This document shows positions 1 through 12,346 of a DNA stretch of 64,000 nucleotides, one piece after another. The stretch is from Voacanga thouarsii (Eukaryota > Streptophyta > Magnoliopsida > Gentianales > Apocynaceae): the NCBI GenBank assembly GCA_026120185.1, contig JANUWF010002342.1:6061501-6125500 (forward strand). The letters are read 5' to 3'. The notes under the pieces were generated by a model. The model had not been told where the DNA came from, ran no database searches, and saw nothing but the letters and a program-made list of their open reading frames with translations. Position 1 is the first letter of the stretch; every line of letters starts with the position of its first letter. The translations under genes were made by a program, and so were the position numbers.

Positions 1-267
1 AAAAAGTGGAATGTCTTCGTAAGTTTTTAGAAGATATTCCAATATGGCAAAAAACTTGTACCTATATATTGCATAAATTATGATAGCAAGTCAGCAATAG
101 GGAGAGATGAAAATTCTATGTATAATGGGAAATCTCGTCATATACGATGAAGACATAATACAATTAGGCAATTGTTGTCTAATAAAATTATTTCTATTGA
201 TTATGTAAACTCAAAAAAAAAAAAAAAATCTAGCATATTCGTTTACAAAAGGTTTACCTAGAGAACA
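1..267 (+). pseudogene. Ty1/copia RNase H C-terminal fragment (oldest layer)
   Basis: Remnant of the end of a copia pol gene entering from the left edge. In the third forward frame it reads LRKFLEDIP, then after a 1-base shift YDSKSAIGR (the conserved RNase H Asp) and MYNGKSRHIR, an in-frame TGA, then RHNTIRQLLS and ISIDYV, and after an A-rich tract the terminal FTKGLPRE motif. This order (DSxxAI, NGKSRHIRxRHN, FTKGL) is the usual end of copia RNase H. The coding remnant stops at base 267 because solo LTR A starts there. It continues as a 32-bp sliver at 13994-14025 and again after 18338. It is broken by frameshifts and stops and is not functional. The lineage within copia is not settled. Confidence 0.75.
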
Positions 268-2990
268 TGTAACACCCCACTACCTACTACCCTATTAGGG
301 CTGGGGATGTCACCCCATCTACAGGATAAGGGGTTATTATAACTAGGATCATAAAAGAAATGAAAGAAATAATTTAAAATTAAACTTATTACAACCCAAG
401 CAATACATGAACAATTTCTAAAAATAAATAAATGTCTGCTAAAGTCTCTCAAATAAAATACATAGAAAAGAAATAAATCATTAAATCAAGGCAATCTTTA
501 ATTAATAACCTTCACGATTGGACCGACCTGAAAGTATGGTATAAAAGGTGGTGAGACATAAATCCTAGCAAGCCCGTGTGTGCTTTGAGTGTTTCAGGTA
601 AAACATTTTATGTATACAAGTTGAAAAATTTTCATAAAAGGAAGTGCTGGCAAACCTCAAATAAATCTCACAAATGCAGAGTGGTGTTTTTCTTTCAAAT
701 TATACATGTATACAATAAATGCAACTACTCAAAAGAGGTAACCATGGCACCACATTTTGTGTAACATAACAAAATAACGTTAAGGATACCATACATTGTG
801 CATACTGACACAAGGTAGGTGTATGGCCTACTGGGTGAGATATTCCTCCATCTTCACACCCAAACTTACCGGTTGCCCATTCTGAAAATACACAGTTCAC
901 TTGACTGAACATGCTAGTTCGGACCGGTGCGCCCTACAGGACTAGCATCCTATCCATGAAGGACTCACCCCTAAGAGGTAGCCACCTACTGAGAGACTTA
1001 CCCTAACTCTTCAAAGATTAATCCTAATAGTCTACCCTTATTGAGTATTCAATGTTGTGTTTGTCCCACTTGGGAAAAGAAAGATCATACAATGATTCTC
1101 TTTGAAGTAGTAATTATGATTTCCAAAATTCTTATCAAAGTTGTTTTTAGGAAAAGTTTAGCAATTTGTACAAAATTTCTTGTTCCACTTTAAATGGTTT
1201 TTTTGATTGAAAAGAAAAGGAAAATTGTCCATAATCGCATTTACAGTACAAATTCTCGTATACATTGAGTTTGACTTACCAATGTAACTTTGATTTTTAT
1301 ATAGCTTTATGTAGGAATTTACCTGATCTTTTGCTCTTCTTGGGTACAAAAGCCTTCCAAGGTAATTCAGGTCAACCTAACCCCGCCTGGTGTAAATACA
1401 GGGTATAAGCCTAACATCCAGACAACGCTTGCCTTACATAAATAACTCTTAGGTCAACTAGCCACAACAACTTCTAACTATGCCAACAATGCCTTAAGTT
1501 TTAATACTAGTTGATAAAGTATTTTACAAAATAAAATTAATTTGATAAGTTAAAATAAATAGGTGTTATAAATAAATAATAAATAATAAATTATATTATT
1601 AACTATTTATTAACAATTAATAAATAATGAGTAATATTAATAATAAATAGAATTAGTAAAAAATAATGAGTAATAATAAATCCTAAATAGTATTGGTAAT
1701 AAATAATAAATAAATAACATTACTATAAATAATAGGTAGTATTAATAATAGATTATACTTAATTTTAATTAATAATTAATAAATTAATAAATTAATATTA
1801 AATAAATTATTCTAATATAAATAATATTTATGAGTGTAAATAAAAGTTTTAGTAAGGCTAACTAATAATAATTTAAATATAAAAGACATTTGATATTAAT
1901 TAATTCTAATATATTATTATTTATATTTAATAGAATATTTTATTTATTTATCTAATAAAATAATAATATTTTTAATAATCTTCCATTCTGAAACCACTTA
2001 GTGTTTTTTGAATTTAGTAAATTAAATTAAATAATAATATTAATTATAATTATAATAATAATGTTAGCAAGAATAATTCTAAAAATAATAAAGGTAATTC
2101 TTATAATAAATTTATTGCTAGAGAAAATCCATATTCGTATTCTTACACACATGGATATAACAATTAACATGTCAATCTATCCAAAAATAGACTTGAATTA
2201 ACATATATTACAATAAGGATAGTAAACTAGTAATAATTTTTAGCATGGTATTTGCTAAATTAACAGCATGAGAGCATAAGCATAGCATGGGTAGCAATAA
2301 TCTCTATCAATCTAACTTCTACTAATGACATATGAACTCATAACACAAATCTACTCTCAAGTTTATCATATTCACAAACCACAATTTCATATACTTCATG
2401 CAATAGCCTTAAACCCACTCAACTTCCAAATCATATAATCACTATCTTCATATGATATACATGTCTCTATCATATCTCCAACAAATTAGCAATCCAACCA
2501 CATCATTCTACCTATCTTGAGTTCAATAAAAATAAATAAGAAGAGTTATATTTAAAATACTTGTTTGATGACACTGGAAGTTGAAGATGTTGCTTGTTAA
2601 GGGAGAACCTCGAGTGCTTGATGGCTTTAATGATCCGAAATTGTCCAAGGTTGTTCATCAACATTTTGGCTAAGAGAGAGGAAAAGAGTGAGAGTAAGGA
2701 GATAAGAATATATAGAAGTTAAAAAAAAGAAGAAGAACAAGAAGATTGTTCTTAGTTTACCCTTTTAGTGTTCTTCGAATATTGAATAAAAAGAGTGGTT
2801 TGATCCGCTTGAAGGTTTAACTTTGTGTGTTTTTATGTTATAAAGTACACTAAAGAAGAATATGGGTTAAATACTAACGGTTTAGAGAGTTTAGGAGTGA
2901 TTGGAGATGTTTAGAAGTGATTTAGGCTTAAAGATGTGTAGTATGTGTTCTTGGTATTCTTGAGAGAAATTGAGAGGGAGAGTGATTTCA

Positions 2991-3014
2991 TGTGTGTGTG
3001 TGTGTGTGTGTGTG
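2991..3014. repeat. (TG)12 microsatellite
   Basis: Twelve TG units inside solo LTR A, next to a GA-rich stretch. Other LTR copies of this family have GA/CT microsatellites at the corresponding place. Confidence 0.95.
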
Positions 3015-4243
3015 AGCTGGTCGAATGGCCTAGCTTAGGGGAGGTATTCAGTTATCTAAGAAGGGGAGAGAGAGTTTTAGCTTTTTCAAAATTCAAAATG
3101 AGAGAAAAGTGGAGATATTTGAGGTATAAGATTAGGCAATGGTGTTTGCTCTTGGAATGTTTCTTGTCCTTAATGGTGTATGGCTAAATTAGCTTTGGTT
3201 TGATCATGGAATGGAGAGTTGTTTCAGTTTTGGGCTGGAAGAAAATGGCTATGATATAGTAGAGAATTTTCTGATTTTATTGTCTAGCTAGATAAGTGTT
3301 TAATGAAACAAAAATATGGAATTTAGTTTGAAGTTTGAATAAATTTGAATGGAGTAAAGATATGAGTGTTTTGAGGTATGTTAATGGAGTCTTAATAATC
3401 AAGGTAGATGGAGAAGCCAATGGGTTCTGTCCATGGCTGCATTATGGCTGAAACTTGATGAAGTTTGAGGAAGAAATTCAGCCTTAGCATTGAATAGGCA
3501 AAGCTGGAAAAAAAAAATTCTGGAATTGAAGCTAAAGAACTCTTAGAATTTGAAATGGTTTTGTGCAGAATTTTTTGTCTTCTTAAGAACGTTTTGCAGC
3601 TGGAATATATGGGTGTTTGAAGGTCCATTAATGGTGATTTTCATCATCTTGAAGAAGAAATGAGAAAGTTTCAGGTGTTCTTGAGCACTAACGAATGGCT
3701 CCATGAGCATGTTCAAAGGTTGCTTGTTTGCTGGAAAAAAAAATTCTTGTTTGGTGTAGTTTATAAGGCTGCAAAAATCCAAAGCATTTCAGCCTTCATC
3801 CTCATACAAGATGGTTGGTTCCTTGCAAGAATTAGGTAGAGAAAGATTGCTGCAAATTTCGTAAACCAACCATGAAGAAAATTTGGAAAAATTTTCAGAT
3901 TTTAACCAAAACAAGAACAAAAAGAAGATGGAGTTCTTGAAGAAATAGCTATGGTATTTTAATTGAAATCCCTTCCTATTCTTCCTCCACATTTTCGGCC
4001 AGTCTCCTATCCCACAAGAGCTGAAATTTTTCGAAATTCCAAGCAAGGAATTATCCAAGAATTTTATGAATATAAAAATGAATTAAAGAATTATGAGTAA
4101 TTTAAATTCAAAGAGGTTAGGACAAGGTTTGCAAAAATAATAGAGACAATAATTCTTGTAGAATTCTTTTTAAGACAAGATCACATGGTTAAGACATTAC
4201 CATTACATTTTCCCTAAGATAACATTCCTAACTTTAAGGAATG

Positions 4244-5529
4244 TGAAAAACCTTAGAGGGGGGTGAATAAGGTTTTTGGTAAGCAAAAATAATTTTTCCG
4301 ATTTGTCCAAAAACCTGAATAATGATGATCACCAAAATACTTGAATTGACTTTATAGAAGCATAGAAAGTTATTCAAGCACTCGTAGATATGTATCCAGA
4401 TTTAGACAAAGAAAGAACATAAAAAATAGTAAATGAACATCTGAATAAAATGAGACAATAAATGTATAGTGGTTCGATTAACAATGATCTACATCCACTA
4501 TCTTAAGCCCACACTTAAGGATTTTCAACCCTATTTCATTAACTTCACTTAATGAAACAGTATCACATACAAGAAAGGATCACCACACTAGGTTTTTCAC
4601 AACCTCTCAGTCACACAAACACATCAAGGATCACCTCACTAGGTTTTACTCCACAACCTTGATATATACACGAAACAAGTATTACCCCAATGGGTTTTAC
4701 AACACAACCTTGAACATATACAAAACAAGGATCACCCCAATGGGTTTTACCACAACCTTGCACTATAACAGAGATTTGAATATCAATAGAACAATAAAGA
4801 GCTCACTTACTTGAGTTGATGTTCACTCGAATATAAAGCATAAATACTTTTACCTTTGATACAAAATGAGTTCACTTTGAAGCATAGATAAAAGGAGATT
4901 TTTGAAAAATATTAAGCAATGATGTTTCTAAGATGGATGTTTCAAAAATCTTGTTTCTAACCTTGCTTTAAGGGTTATTTATAGAACAAAAAATGAGGAG
5001 TGCCAACGGTCATAAGAAAATGACTATAAATTTTCTGTTTAAACTTATTCGTATTTTGGACACGGGTTTTGGACGATGATGCATCCAAAAGGTAAGTCCA
5101 AAATGACACTTTAATCAATCAGAATATTTCAACCAATTTTCAGGATTTTGGATGAATCTTTTGGATTCAAACTGTTCGATCCAAAATTTAAAGAATTTTC
5201 AAAAACTTTGAAAACTTCTCCTTTGATGCTTCAAGGTAAAGTTAAATGAATCAAGAGATAAAAGAGATATAGGAATTAATAGATATAACTTAATAATACT
5301 TCCTAGTCTAAAGTTCTTCTAAAAAGGACTTCTTGATATGCAACTCTATATACTTCATTCTTTCTCTTTTGATCTTTCATTCTTGAATTCAATCATAAAG
5401 AAGTTGCCAATTAATCTCATCTGAATGCCTTAGAGGTCAAACATGTCCTATCACAATAGATTAAATAGGTTAGTTCATATCAATGTTTGTCATTAGTTAA
5501 AACATAGAAGAAAGCCCTTAGGGCTAACA
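4244..5529 (-). repeat. 3' LTR of Sirevirus copy 1
   Basis: 1,286 bp, from TGAAAAACCTTAGAGG to AGGGCTAACA on the plus strand. It aligns throughout with the 5' LTR at 12347-13619. A minus-strand TATAAATA lies at 4976-4983. Confidence 0.93.
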
Positions 5530-5530
5530 A

Positions 5531-5543
5531 TCTCCCCCTTTTT
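5531..5543 (-). promoter_or_regulatory. Polypurine tract of Sirevirus copy 1
   Basis: Minus-strand AAAAAGGGGGAGA one base from the 3' LTR, the expected site for priming plus-strand DNA synthesis. The adjoining TGATGACAAA-type sequence belongs to the conserved Sirevirus PPT block. Confidence 0.9.
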
Positions 5544-6837
5544 GAGTGATGACAAACATGACACAAATAATATATAATAAGTGAACATGTTGAATAAAAG
5601 AGTTGCAAATGAATGCAATCTCACTGTATAGGTCTCATAGAGATCTTATAATCAATAATTTGTAAACATATCTTAATGATCCTAAAACATTCATATCTCT
5701 ATATAAATATTCAGAATGATTTGATAGAGATAGAAAATAAGATGTACGATAAAATATTCCCCCTAAACATTTGCTTATATGAGCATTTTAAACATAAGAG
5801 GGAAAAAGCAGAAGTTACAATTTGTTCATCCAAAAGGTGTATCTAAAGTAATTTTGGAAGAAGATATAGAACGAGTGTTTTCAGAAATTCATTTTGGATA
5901 GAAATTTTGGATGTCCAAAATAAATTTTCAATACAGTAGAACTGCTTATAAGAATATTTGTTTTGGATTCAAAATTTTTGAGTCCAAAACTTCCCCTGAC
6001 TTAATGCACGAAAATCTTATCACAGAATCTACTCTTAAGGATACCTTATATAGAAAAATAGCCATCCAGAAGGTTTTCAGAGAACATATACAGCAAATCA
6101 GTCAATTTTAGGTCAAAATATATCAGTGATCTTCCTAACAGTTCATGTTTGATATCAGTGCATAACTGTTCATATCAGTAGTAGTTCATGCAGTTCATCA
6201 ATAACGATTCATATTTCTCTTTCACAACAGTCCTTTTCTCTTCACAATAGTTACGGTTTTCAAAAACAGTTTCCAATTATCATAGTAATTCGCAGATTTC
6301 ATAAATGTCCATATAATCAATCATATACCAACAGTTTAACTCTAGATACACAGCATATACAGTCGTGCCAAAATTCAATTCATACATTAGTTATGCAGAA
6401 TATATGCAAAACATAACTTTTTCTCCCCAAATCAATTTATGCAAAACATCAGTCATGCAAACTATAACTTAATCACCATGCAAACTAACTTAGTCAACAG
6501 ACCATCATTATGCAAAACATCAGTCATGCAAACCATAACTTAATCATCATGCAGACTAACTTAATCAACATACCATCATTATGTATATAACATAACATAA
6601 CTTTTTCTCCCCCTTTGTCATCAATTAAAAATAAGCAGAGCAGAAAGAGAGTAGAAGAAAACTAGATGGATAATATGCATAATAAATAACAAAAGCTAAC
6701 AGAAATTATCCAGTAGAAATTATCTTAAGACATAATGTAAATGACAGAAAATAAATTGTTCAACATGTGCAGAAAGGAAATTGTTCATCAGCAAATTTTG
6801 CTATCCAATAATGCTGTCTAGGAAATATTGATTATTT
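5544..6837 (-). other. Sirevirus copy 1 3' untranslated region with tandem repeat and second PPT-like tract
   Basis: No supportable gene between the post-pol ORF and the PPT. It holds a 71-bp tandem duplication (6438-6508 and 6509-6579, both starting TATGCAAAACATCAGTCATG) and a second PPT-like tract at 6606-6616 (minus AAAGGGGGAGA) again preceded by TGATGACA. Multiple PPT-like tracts are a known Sirevirus trait. Confidence 0.75.
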
Positions 6838-8337
6838 TAGCCTTTGATCCAGCACCCTTCTTGGAATATTGTCCAGCTATTCTGTTTGATTTCCTTTCAC
6901 AACCACGTGTTTCTGTCTTTTTCCAGAGGGTTTGGGCTTAGGAGATGGTGGAGGAATTTCTGGTTGCTTTATGGGAGAAGGTTCAAGAGAAAATTCAGGA
7001 GAAGGTTCTTTGTCATCCGCAGGCAGTTTAGACTTGTCTTCAGAAGAATGTTTAGCTTTTTCATGTTCAGAAATGGAAGCAGAAGGCTTAGCAAATTGCT
7101 CAACAACAAAAATTCTGTTTCCAAGGATCTTGATTTATGAACTGAGAAGATCCAATTTATCAGCAAATGGGCTGATTGCTCCCAAAATACTTTCAGATAG
7201 ACCAATATCTTGAACATTACCTTTAGCAGAAGATTCTGCCTGATGGACTTCATAATATTTTCGTTTAGTACCAGAACCAGAAACAAATTTTCCTTCTTCC
7301 TTAATTTTCATCAATTTTTCTCGTTCTTTTCTTGTAGTTTCTCTAAGCAATTTCCAAGAATTATCTTCCCTAACATATCCCATTCTTTCAAAGGAATCAA
7401 AACTATAAACATTTGTTTTGGACGATTAACAGGGAGCAGAACTTAAATCAACTTCAAAAAATCTAAAAACTTTTGTCAACAAATTTCCAAAAAGTAAAGC
7501 CTTGCTTGATGTATTTCTAGACTGCAACATCAGTTTGGTTGCCAGAAACCCAAAATTTATCTGTCTTCCCTCAGCTAAAGCCAATATGATCACCATTTGT
7601 AGGATACTTATAGAAGTCTTATGGCCAGAACTGGGTACTATCATGGTAGATACCATGTGATACAAAATTCTACCCATGCCATTTAACCATTTAGAACTTC
7701 TATTTCCAAAATTCCCAAATTTTTTCCCACCAGTGAATAGTTTTTCAAAAATTTTCAAATAAAAAATTTCATTTCTCTCGGGAAACTTGTTTAGCTTAAA
7801 GTACTGAAACCCGGCATCTCTAACATCACAAATTCTATTAAACAGCCTATAATCAAATTCTATTTCGCTGCCCTTTACTCTTGACACATATCATCAAATC
7901 ATAAAGCCTCCTTCAGTTTCTTCCAATTTCCATTTCCTTAAATTTGCATAAAATTCCCAAACTAAAGGGGTATAAGTTTTCTTATCAACAGATAATAAGC
8001 TGCCCTAACCAATATGATCAAACATATCCAAAATATTTGATAGATTCAGAAAAGCAAAATGATTAACACGATAACCAGAAATAACAGTTCGATTTCTTGA
8101 TACCCAGTCATTGTACTCAGCTTCACATTTGGAATCAAGAAAACGAGGTACTTGATTTTCAGAACTCACTTATTCTAGAGATGACTCTGACGAATCATAG
8201 TGGGAAGCAGAAAAGTGCAGTTGAGGAGAGGTTTCCTTTACTTTTGCCTTGGTTGAATCCAAAGCCTTTTTCTTCATTGCAGGAGATGATTTTTGCCTTT
8301 TCTTTAGTTTTGGAATGGAAGATTTAGTCTTAGCCAT
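6838..8337 (-). pseudogene. Post-pol ORF of Sirevirus copy 1 (putative plant transposon protein-like domain)
   Basis: The minus-strand reading starts at the ATG at 8337 (MAKTKSSIPKLKK). It begins with a Lys/Ser-rich basic segment, then a globular region with SRNRTVISGY, YTPLVWEFYANL, KGSEIEFDYRLFNRI and SGHKTSISILQM, then a Lys/Glu-rich region and a basic tail. The globular region resembles the 'putative plant transposon protein' family (Pfam Transposase_32 type), judged from memory and not by search. It sits after RNase H, where SIRE1-type elements have an env-like ORF, but I see no signal peptide or clear membrane anchor. Stops and frameshifts break it (for example a stop at about 8170). 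The longest intact piece is 7426-7887. Copy 2 carries the same ORF, including the C-terminal SKKGA motif. Confidence 0.7.
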
Positions 8338-8771
8338 CTGAAAGATTAAAGTTTTTTCTGGGCTTTTGGTTTTTGAAGAAGAAGAGCACGGATGATTTTG
8401 GAAGGAGACAATTACAAGGGTTTCGAAAGAGAGAAAAACTAGATTGCTTTGAATGTCTTGAGTAATGTGAGAATAAAGTGCTTTGAAAACATAAGTTTTT
8501 TTGAAAAGTTTGGAAAAATGCGCAAACCAATTTTTTTTGAAATTCAAAATTCGGAATAAGAAGAATATTAGTGATGGATTTTGGAACTAGACCCGATCCG
8601 AAACTATCATCCAAAAGAGTGTTTTCCCAAAATGCATTTTGGATGAGAGAATTTGATTCTAATATTGTGTCTAAAATAGAAGACGAGGTGTTTTGGATGC
8701 AGAATATTGTTTCCAAAACCATTTTCTTTACGAATCCTGCAAAAAGAAAACTTATGCCACATGATTAGATA
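8338..8771 (-). other. Spacer between pol and post-pol ORF, Sirevirus copy 1
   Basis: About 430 bp, AT-rich, equivalent to 54368-54800 in copy 2. The small ORFs here are not conserved between the copies and look accidental. It may hold the leader or splice signals for the downstream ORF, but none is evident. Confidence 0.5.
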
Positions 8772-11700
8772 TCAAATTCTTGTAATTTTCAAACCTCTTC
8801 TTAGATTGTTGAATCTATCCTCAGCTAGAGGTTTAGTGAATATATCTACAAGTTGTTCATCCGTTGAGATATATTCAACACACACATCACCTTTGACTAC
8901 ATGATCTCGGATGAAGTGATGTTTAATTTCAATATACTTTGTCCTTGAATGCTGCACTGGATTTTTTGTTAGATTGATAGCACTTGTATTATCACACAAT
9001 ATAGGTACACAATTAAAATTAAGATTAAAATCTAGCAATATATTCTTCATCCATAAGATTTGAGTACAACAACTCCTGGCTGCAATATATTTAGCCTCAG
9101 TGGTGGATAAGGATACACAAGCTTGCTTTTTTCTATGCCATGACACAAGAGAGTGTCCAAGAAATTGATAATGGCCACTAATACTTTTTCTTTCAACTTT
9201 ACATCCTGCATAATCTACATCAGTATATCATATAAGATCAAAAGTATTAGTACGTGGATACCATAATCTATAATCATATATGCCAATTAAATATCGAAGT
9301 ATGCGTTTAACTGCACATAAGTGTGATTCCTTTGGACAGGATTGAAATCGAGTACAAAGACATACTGAAAACATGATGTCTGGTCGGCTAACAGTAAGAT
9401 AGAGTAGACTTCCAATCATACCTCTATACTTATGCTCATCTACTTCCTTACCCTTTTCATCATGATCAAGTTTAATGGATGTACTCATAGGTGTGCTGAT
9501 TTCTTTTGTTTTATTCATTTCAAATCTTTTGAACAACTCTTTGGCATACTTAGCTTAATTTATAAAGATACCATCCTTAATCTACTTAATTTGCAGTCCG
9601 AGGAAGAAGTTTAGTTCTCCCATCATACTCATTTCAAATTATTGCTGCATAGTTTTAGCAAACATCTTGCACAAAGATTCATTAGTAGCACAAAAAATAA
9701 TATCATCAACATAGATCTGAACAATCAGTAAATCATCAGGGTTATCAGATTTGATGAACAAAGTATTATCAATCAAGCCTCTAGAGAATCCTTTCGAGAT
9801 CAAGAATCCAATAAGTCTTTCATACCAAGCTCTTGGAGCTTGCTTTAATCTATAAAGAGCTTTAGAAAGTTTGAAAACATGATTTGGAAAGTGCTCATGA
9901 GTAAAATTAGGTGGTTATTCAACATACACTTTCTTTTCAATAAAGCCATTTAGAAATGCACTTTTGACATCTATTTGATAAAGCATGAAATTTTTGAAAG
10001 ATGCAAAAGCAAACAGCATTCGTATAGATTCTAGTCTAGCAAAAGGTGTAAATGTCTCATCATAGTCAATACCTTCTTCTTGATTAAATTCTTGGACAAC
10101 CAATCTAACTTTATTTCTGATTACATCCCCATTTTCATCAAGTTTATTTCTAAAAACCCATTTTGTACCAATAACAGGTCTTATCATGAGGTCTAGGGAC
10201 AAGTTTCCAAACTTGATTTCTTTCAAATTGATTTAGCTCTTCTTGCATGGTAATGATCTAAAATTCATCATGTAAAGCAATATCAATGCAGCTAGGTTCA
10301 ATATTTGAAAGAAGAGCAAAGTTGTCAACGAAATACCGTCTAGTTTTAACTCCATGGTTTGGATCTCCAATAATTTGTTCCTTCGGATGACCTGATTTGT
10401 ATTTCCAATATTTTGGCAATTGATGATTTGCAGAATCTTCAATTTGTTCTTTCTCTTTTTCAGTCTGCAATTTTTTAATCTCTTCTTCTTTTGCATGAGT
10501 ATCTAATGACGGAGCTTTGACATGATCTAACTTAACTTCATTTGAATTTCCTACATCATCGTCATCTCTTTTTGAAGTATAAATGTTAGATTCATCAAAT
10601 ACAACATGCACAAATTCTTCCACATAAAGAGTTCTTTTGTTTTATACTCTATATGTCTTCTTGTTGGAAGAATAACCAAAAAATATGGCCTCATCAGATT
10701 TGCTATCAAATTTTTCTAAATTATCTCGGGTATTCAAGATAAAATATTTACATCCAAAAACTTTAAAATAAGAGATAGAAGGAGTTTTATCAAACATAAG
10801 TTCAAACGGAGTTTTTCTCAAAAATGGTCTTAGCATAACTCGGTTTATTATATAGCACACTATGTTAACAGTTTCTGCTCAATAGTATTTTGGAAGAGTA
10901 TTTTCACAAAGCATTGATCTAGCTATTTCTTGCAAAGTTCGATTTTTTTTTCAACAACACCATTTTGTTGAGGAGTTTTTGCTGCTTAAAAATTATGAAA
11001 GACTCCATTTTCATCACAGAAGTGAGTAAATTCATTGTTGCAAAATTCTTTGCCATTATCACTTCTAATAGAAATCAGTTTGCATCTAATAGAGTTTTGG
11101 AAGCGCTTTATCAGTTTCAAAAATTCAGAAAAGGCTTCATCTTTTTGTCCAAGAAATAAGGTCCAAGTAAATCTAGAGAAATCATCAATAAGAACATACG
11201 CTTATTTCTTACTTCCAAGACTAGTAGTCCTCATGGATCCAAATAAATCCATATGAACTAATTCGAGTGGTTTTGTGGTAAAAATCATTTTCTTTGGTTT
11301 GAAAGAGGTTTTGATTTGCTTCCCAAACTGACATGCATCACAGATTTTATGTTTATCAAATTTCATTTTTGGTAATCACATAACAAGTTCTTTTGATGAC
11401 AGTTTATTTAACAAATCAAATGATACATCACCAAATCTTCTATGTCAAAGATAACTATCGTTGTCATGAATGGATAAGCATCTAATTCCATTAGCTACAA
11501 GGTCATTAAGATAAAACACATATACATTTCCCATGCGTTTGACAGTAAAGATGATTTCAAGATTTCCACTGTCAAGTATAGAGCAAGAATCTTTTTCAAA
11601 AATGACTTTGCAACTATTGTCACAAAGTTGGCTAATGCTAAGTAGATTATATTTCAAATTATCAATAAGTAAAACTTGCTTTATAATTGTCAAGGAACCT

Positions 11701-12286
11701 TTACCAATATTACCAATGCTGAGTATCTTTCCTTTCTTCTTGTCTCTAAATGTAATAAATCCTTCATTTGTGGTCTGAATATCTTCTAACAAAGCTCAGC
11801 ATAGCTTTGATTCATTTGTGGTCTGAACTAATTCGAACATATCGGTGATGTTTTCACTTGGCCTTATAGTAAATAATTCATAATCATGAATAAGAAGCCA
11901 TAGATTTGATTCTTTGACTTGGTTTGTTCCCTCATGCGTGACTTCAAGGAATCTCCACATTTCATGTGCTGAATCACAACCACTAACACGGTTGTCTTCA
12001 GTCGCATCTAGTGCACAATAAAAATATTCATAGCTTAAAAATTTAGAGTCATTTTCGCATTGTCTTCCACAATATACTTATCATTCTATTTAGGTATTTT
12101 TATACCATCAATCATCTTTGATGGAATAAAGGGACCATTTTCTATTAAACTCCATAACTCAAATTCAATAGAACACACATAAATTTTCATTCTATTTTTT
12201 CAGAAAGTATAGTTGCTTCCATTAAACAAAGGAGGACGATTTGTTGAAGACTCTTCAATATATGGGAGAGAGGATGAGCTTGCCAT
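8772..12286 (-). pseudogene. Decayed gag-pol of Sirevirus copy 1
   Basis: It starts at ATG 12286 (MASSSSLP). Gag has TGA at 12202-12200 and TAA at 12037-12035. The rest of gag, the zinc knuckle and most of protease are missing: gag sequence joins the region after protease at about 11800-11830. Integrase follows (CDACQFGKQ zinc half, FTWTLFLG, RSDNGKEF), with the catalytic Glu region frameshifted in an A-run at about 10945. Then comes RT (GTKWVFRNKLDENGD, DVKSAFLNGF, YVDD at 9713-9702) and RNase H (VSLSTTEAKYIAA, FTKPLAEDRF) ending at the stop at 8772. Many further stops and frameshifts. The domain order PR-IN-RT-RH identifies Ty1/copia. Confidence 0.88.
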
Positions 12287-12332
12287 TAAGATCTTTTTTA
12301 CAAGGTTGTTAAACCAAGAGTAGATAGACCAA

Positions 12333-12344
12333 GCTCTGATACCA
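12333..12344 (-). promoter_or_regulatory. PBS of Sirevirus copy 1, initiator Met tRNA type
   Basis: Minus-strand TGGTATCAGAGC two bases after the 5' LTR: the standard plant complement to the 3' end of initiator Met tRNA. It is a priming site, not a tRNA gene. Confidence 0.92.
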
Positions 12345-12346
12345 AA

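Noticed and set aside
1560..2060. Extremely AT-rich stretch as a possible replication origin or matrix attachment region
   Set aside because: It is inside solo LTR A, and AT richness alone is not evidence in this AT-rich genome.
2945..3187. 80-codon plus-strand ORF with a Cys-Val repeat
   Set aside because: The repeat is the translated (TG)12 microsatellite inside solo LTR A.
6438..6579. Direct repeats that might suggest a repeat array of CRISPR type
   Set aside because: Only two 71-bp units with no spacers, inside a plant retrotransposon 3' region; it is a simple tandem duplication.
6844..7446. Overlapping ORFs on the plus strand and alternate minus frames
   Set aside because: Shadows of the minus-strand post-pol ORF; composition follows the antisense of a Lys/Glu-rich sequence.
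6838..8337. Calling the Sirevirus post-pol ORF an envelope gene by position
   Set aside because: No signal peptide, cleavage site or membrane anchor could be seen; the globular part fits another family better.
12333..12344. tRNA-like match to initiator Met tRNA
   Set aside because: Only the 12-base complement to the tRNA 3' end next to an LTR; no cloverleaf. It is a PBS. The same holds at 50481 and 61582.
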